Assembly: GCA_030040825.1 (NCBI GenBank)
Contig: JASHSY010000146.1
Coordinates: forward strand, 1-6,049
Length of the DNA: 6,049 nucleotides
Source of the DNA: Xanthobacteraceae bacterium
Lineage (GTDB): Bacteria > Pseudomonadota > Alphaproteobacteria > Rhizobiales > Xanthobacteraceae
Direction: 5' to 3'
Shown: positions 5,130-6,049 of the stretch, one piece after another
How the letters are laid out: each line of letters begins with the position of its first letter
Position numbering within the stretch: the first letter of the stretch is position 1
Translations under genes and position numbers: made by a program
Notes under the pieces: model-generated
Told to the model about the DNA's origin: nothing
The model's database searches: none
Seen by the model: the letters and a program-made list of their open reading frames with translations, nothing else

Positions 5130-6049
5130 ATGCGAACGCCTGATGCCGGATCGATCGTCGCGCCGAACGACACCGTCCAGATCGTTCTATCCTTCGATGA
5201 CAATCGTCTCGCTTCCGCGCTGTTCGGGCAATACGGCCAAAACCTCGCATTGATCGAGCGTCGTCTCGGCATCGCCGCAACCTCGCGCGGCAACCACGTT
5301 ACGCTGGAAGGACCGCGCGCGGCCTGCGAGCAGGCCCGCCGTGTGCTGGAGAGTCTTTATGACCGGCTCAAGCGCGGCGACGAATTGGTGCAGGGCGACG
5401 TCGATGGCACGATTCGGCTCGCCATCTCGCAAGGCTCGTTGTTCGATTTTGACCCCGCATCGCCGCGAGAAAACCTCGAGGAGATCAATTTGCGCAAGCG
5501 GCGTGTCCGCGCGCGCACGCCGGCGCAGGATGCCTATATCCGCGCGCTTAAGCGCCACGCGCTGGTGTTCTCGACCGGCCCGGCCGGCACCGGCAAAACC
5601 TGGCTCGCGGTCGCCCAAGCCGTGCTATTGTTCGAGCGCAAGGAAGTCGACCGCATCGTGCTCTCCCGCCCGGCGGTCGAAGCCGGCGAGCGGCTCGGCT
5701 TTCTGCCCGGCGACATGCGTGAAAAGGTCGATCCGTATTTGCGGCCGATTTACGACGCGCTGTACGATTTGATGGACGCACGCATCGTCGAGCGTGCCTT
5801 GCAGACCGGTGAGATCGAAATCGCGCCGCTGGCTTTCATGCGCGGCCGGACACTGTCCAACGCCGCGATCATCCTTGACGAGGCGCAGAACACCACCGCC
5901 ATGCAGATGAAGATGCTGCTGACCCGGCTCGGCGAGAACAGCCGCATGGTGGTGACCGGCGATCCGAGCCAGGTCGATCTGCCGCCGGGACAGACCTCTG
6001 GCCTCGCCGAAGCGGTGCGGCTCCTGCAAGGCATCGAAGGAATAGCGCA
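5130..6049 (+). CDS. phoH: PhoH-like ATPase (YbeZ type), partial at the right edge
   Basis: A cytoplasmic P-loop ATPase of the PhoH/YbeZ family, linked in other bacteria to RNA metabolism and to the endoribonuclease YbeY. Translation from the ATG at 5130 is open through 306 codons to the window edge with no stop. The family is usually about 320-350 residues, so only a short C-terminus should be missing. An N-terminal KH-like region (about 14-95) precedes the ATPase. Walker A is GPAGTGKT (150-157), followed by SRPAVEAGERLGFLPGD (179-195). Walker B is IILDEAQN (247-254), and the sensor-like TGDPSQVDLP is at 276-285. The start abuts the miaB stop and has AGGAG 5 bases upstream. ybeY is the usual next gene and would be expected just outside the window. 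No truncation or frameshift is seen. Confidence 0.96.
   Translation, partial: MRTPDAGSIVAPNDTVQIVLSFDDNRLASALFGQYGQNLALIERRLGIAATSRGNHVTLEGPRAACEQARRVLESLYDRLKRGDELVQGDVDGTIRLAISQGSLFDFDPASPRENLEEINLRKRRVRARTPAQDAYIRALKRHALVFSTGPAGTGKTWLAVAQAVLLFERKEVDRIVLSRPAVEAGERLGFLPGDMREKVDPYLRPIYDALYDLMDARIVERALQTGEIEIAPLAFMRGRTLSNAAIILDEAQNTTAMQMKMLLTRLGENSRMVVTGDPSQVDLPPGQTSGLAEAVRLLQGIEGIA

Overview
The window is GC-rich chromosomal DNA from an alphaproteobacterium, most likely Hyphomicrobiales/Rhizobiales in the Bradyrhizobium–Rhodopseudomonas–Xanthobacteraceae neighbourhood. This placement rests on the conserved gene order, on protein features seen while reading the translations, and on two intergenic-type palindromic repeats of a style common in these genomes. 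It is inference from reading, not from a search.

All seven genes lie on the + strand and are tightly packed: trpS (tryptophanyl-tRNA synthetase) – usp (universal stress protein family) – nfu (Fe-S cluster carrier, Nfu_N plus NifU C-terminal domain) – tsaB (t6A-synthesis partner of TsaD) – rimI (GNAT N-acetyltransferase) – miaB (tRNA methylthiotransferase) – phoH (PhoH/YbeZ ATPase). phoH runs off the right edge with no stop. The first 21 bases hold only the trpS leader.

The two largest gaps are 207 bp between trpS and usp, mostly filled by an imperfect palindromic repeat, and 115 bp between usp and nfu, with only a weak promoter candidate. tsaB and rimI overlap by 4 bases (ATGA). miaB and phoH abut with no intervening base.

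Functionally this is a translation-maintenance cluster: tRNA charging (trpS), modification at or next to the anticodon (tsaB for t6A37, miaB for ms2i6A37), ribosomal-protein-type acetylation (rimI) and an RNA/ribosome-linked ATPase (phoH). Nfu is a plausible supplier of Fe-S clusters to MiaB, which carries two.

The most unusual point is at the 3' end of miaB. Three consecutive hairpins, with the look of a dispersed intergenic repeat, lie inside the reading frame and encode most of a roughly 29-residue tail beyond the TRAM domain, ending just before the phoH ribosome binding site. I found no evidence of a new defence, mobile or biosynthetic system here. Otherwise this is an ordinary housekeeping region.
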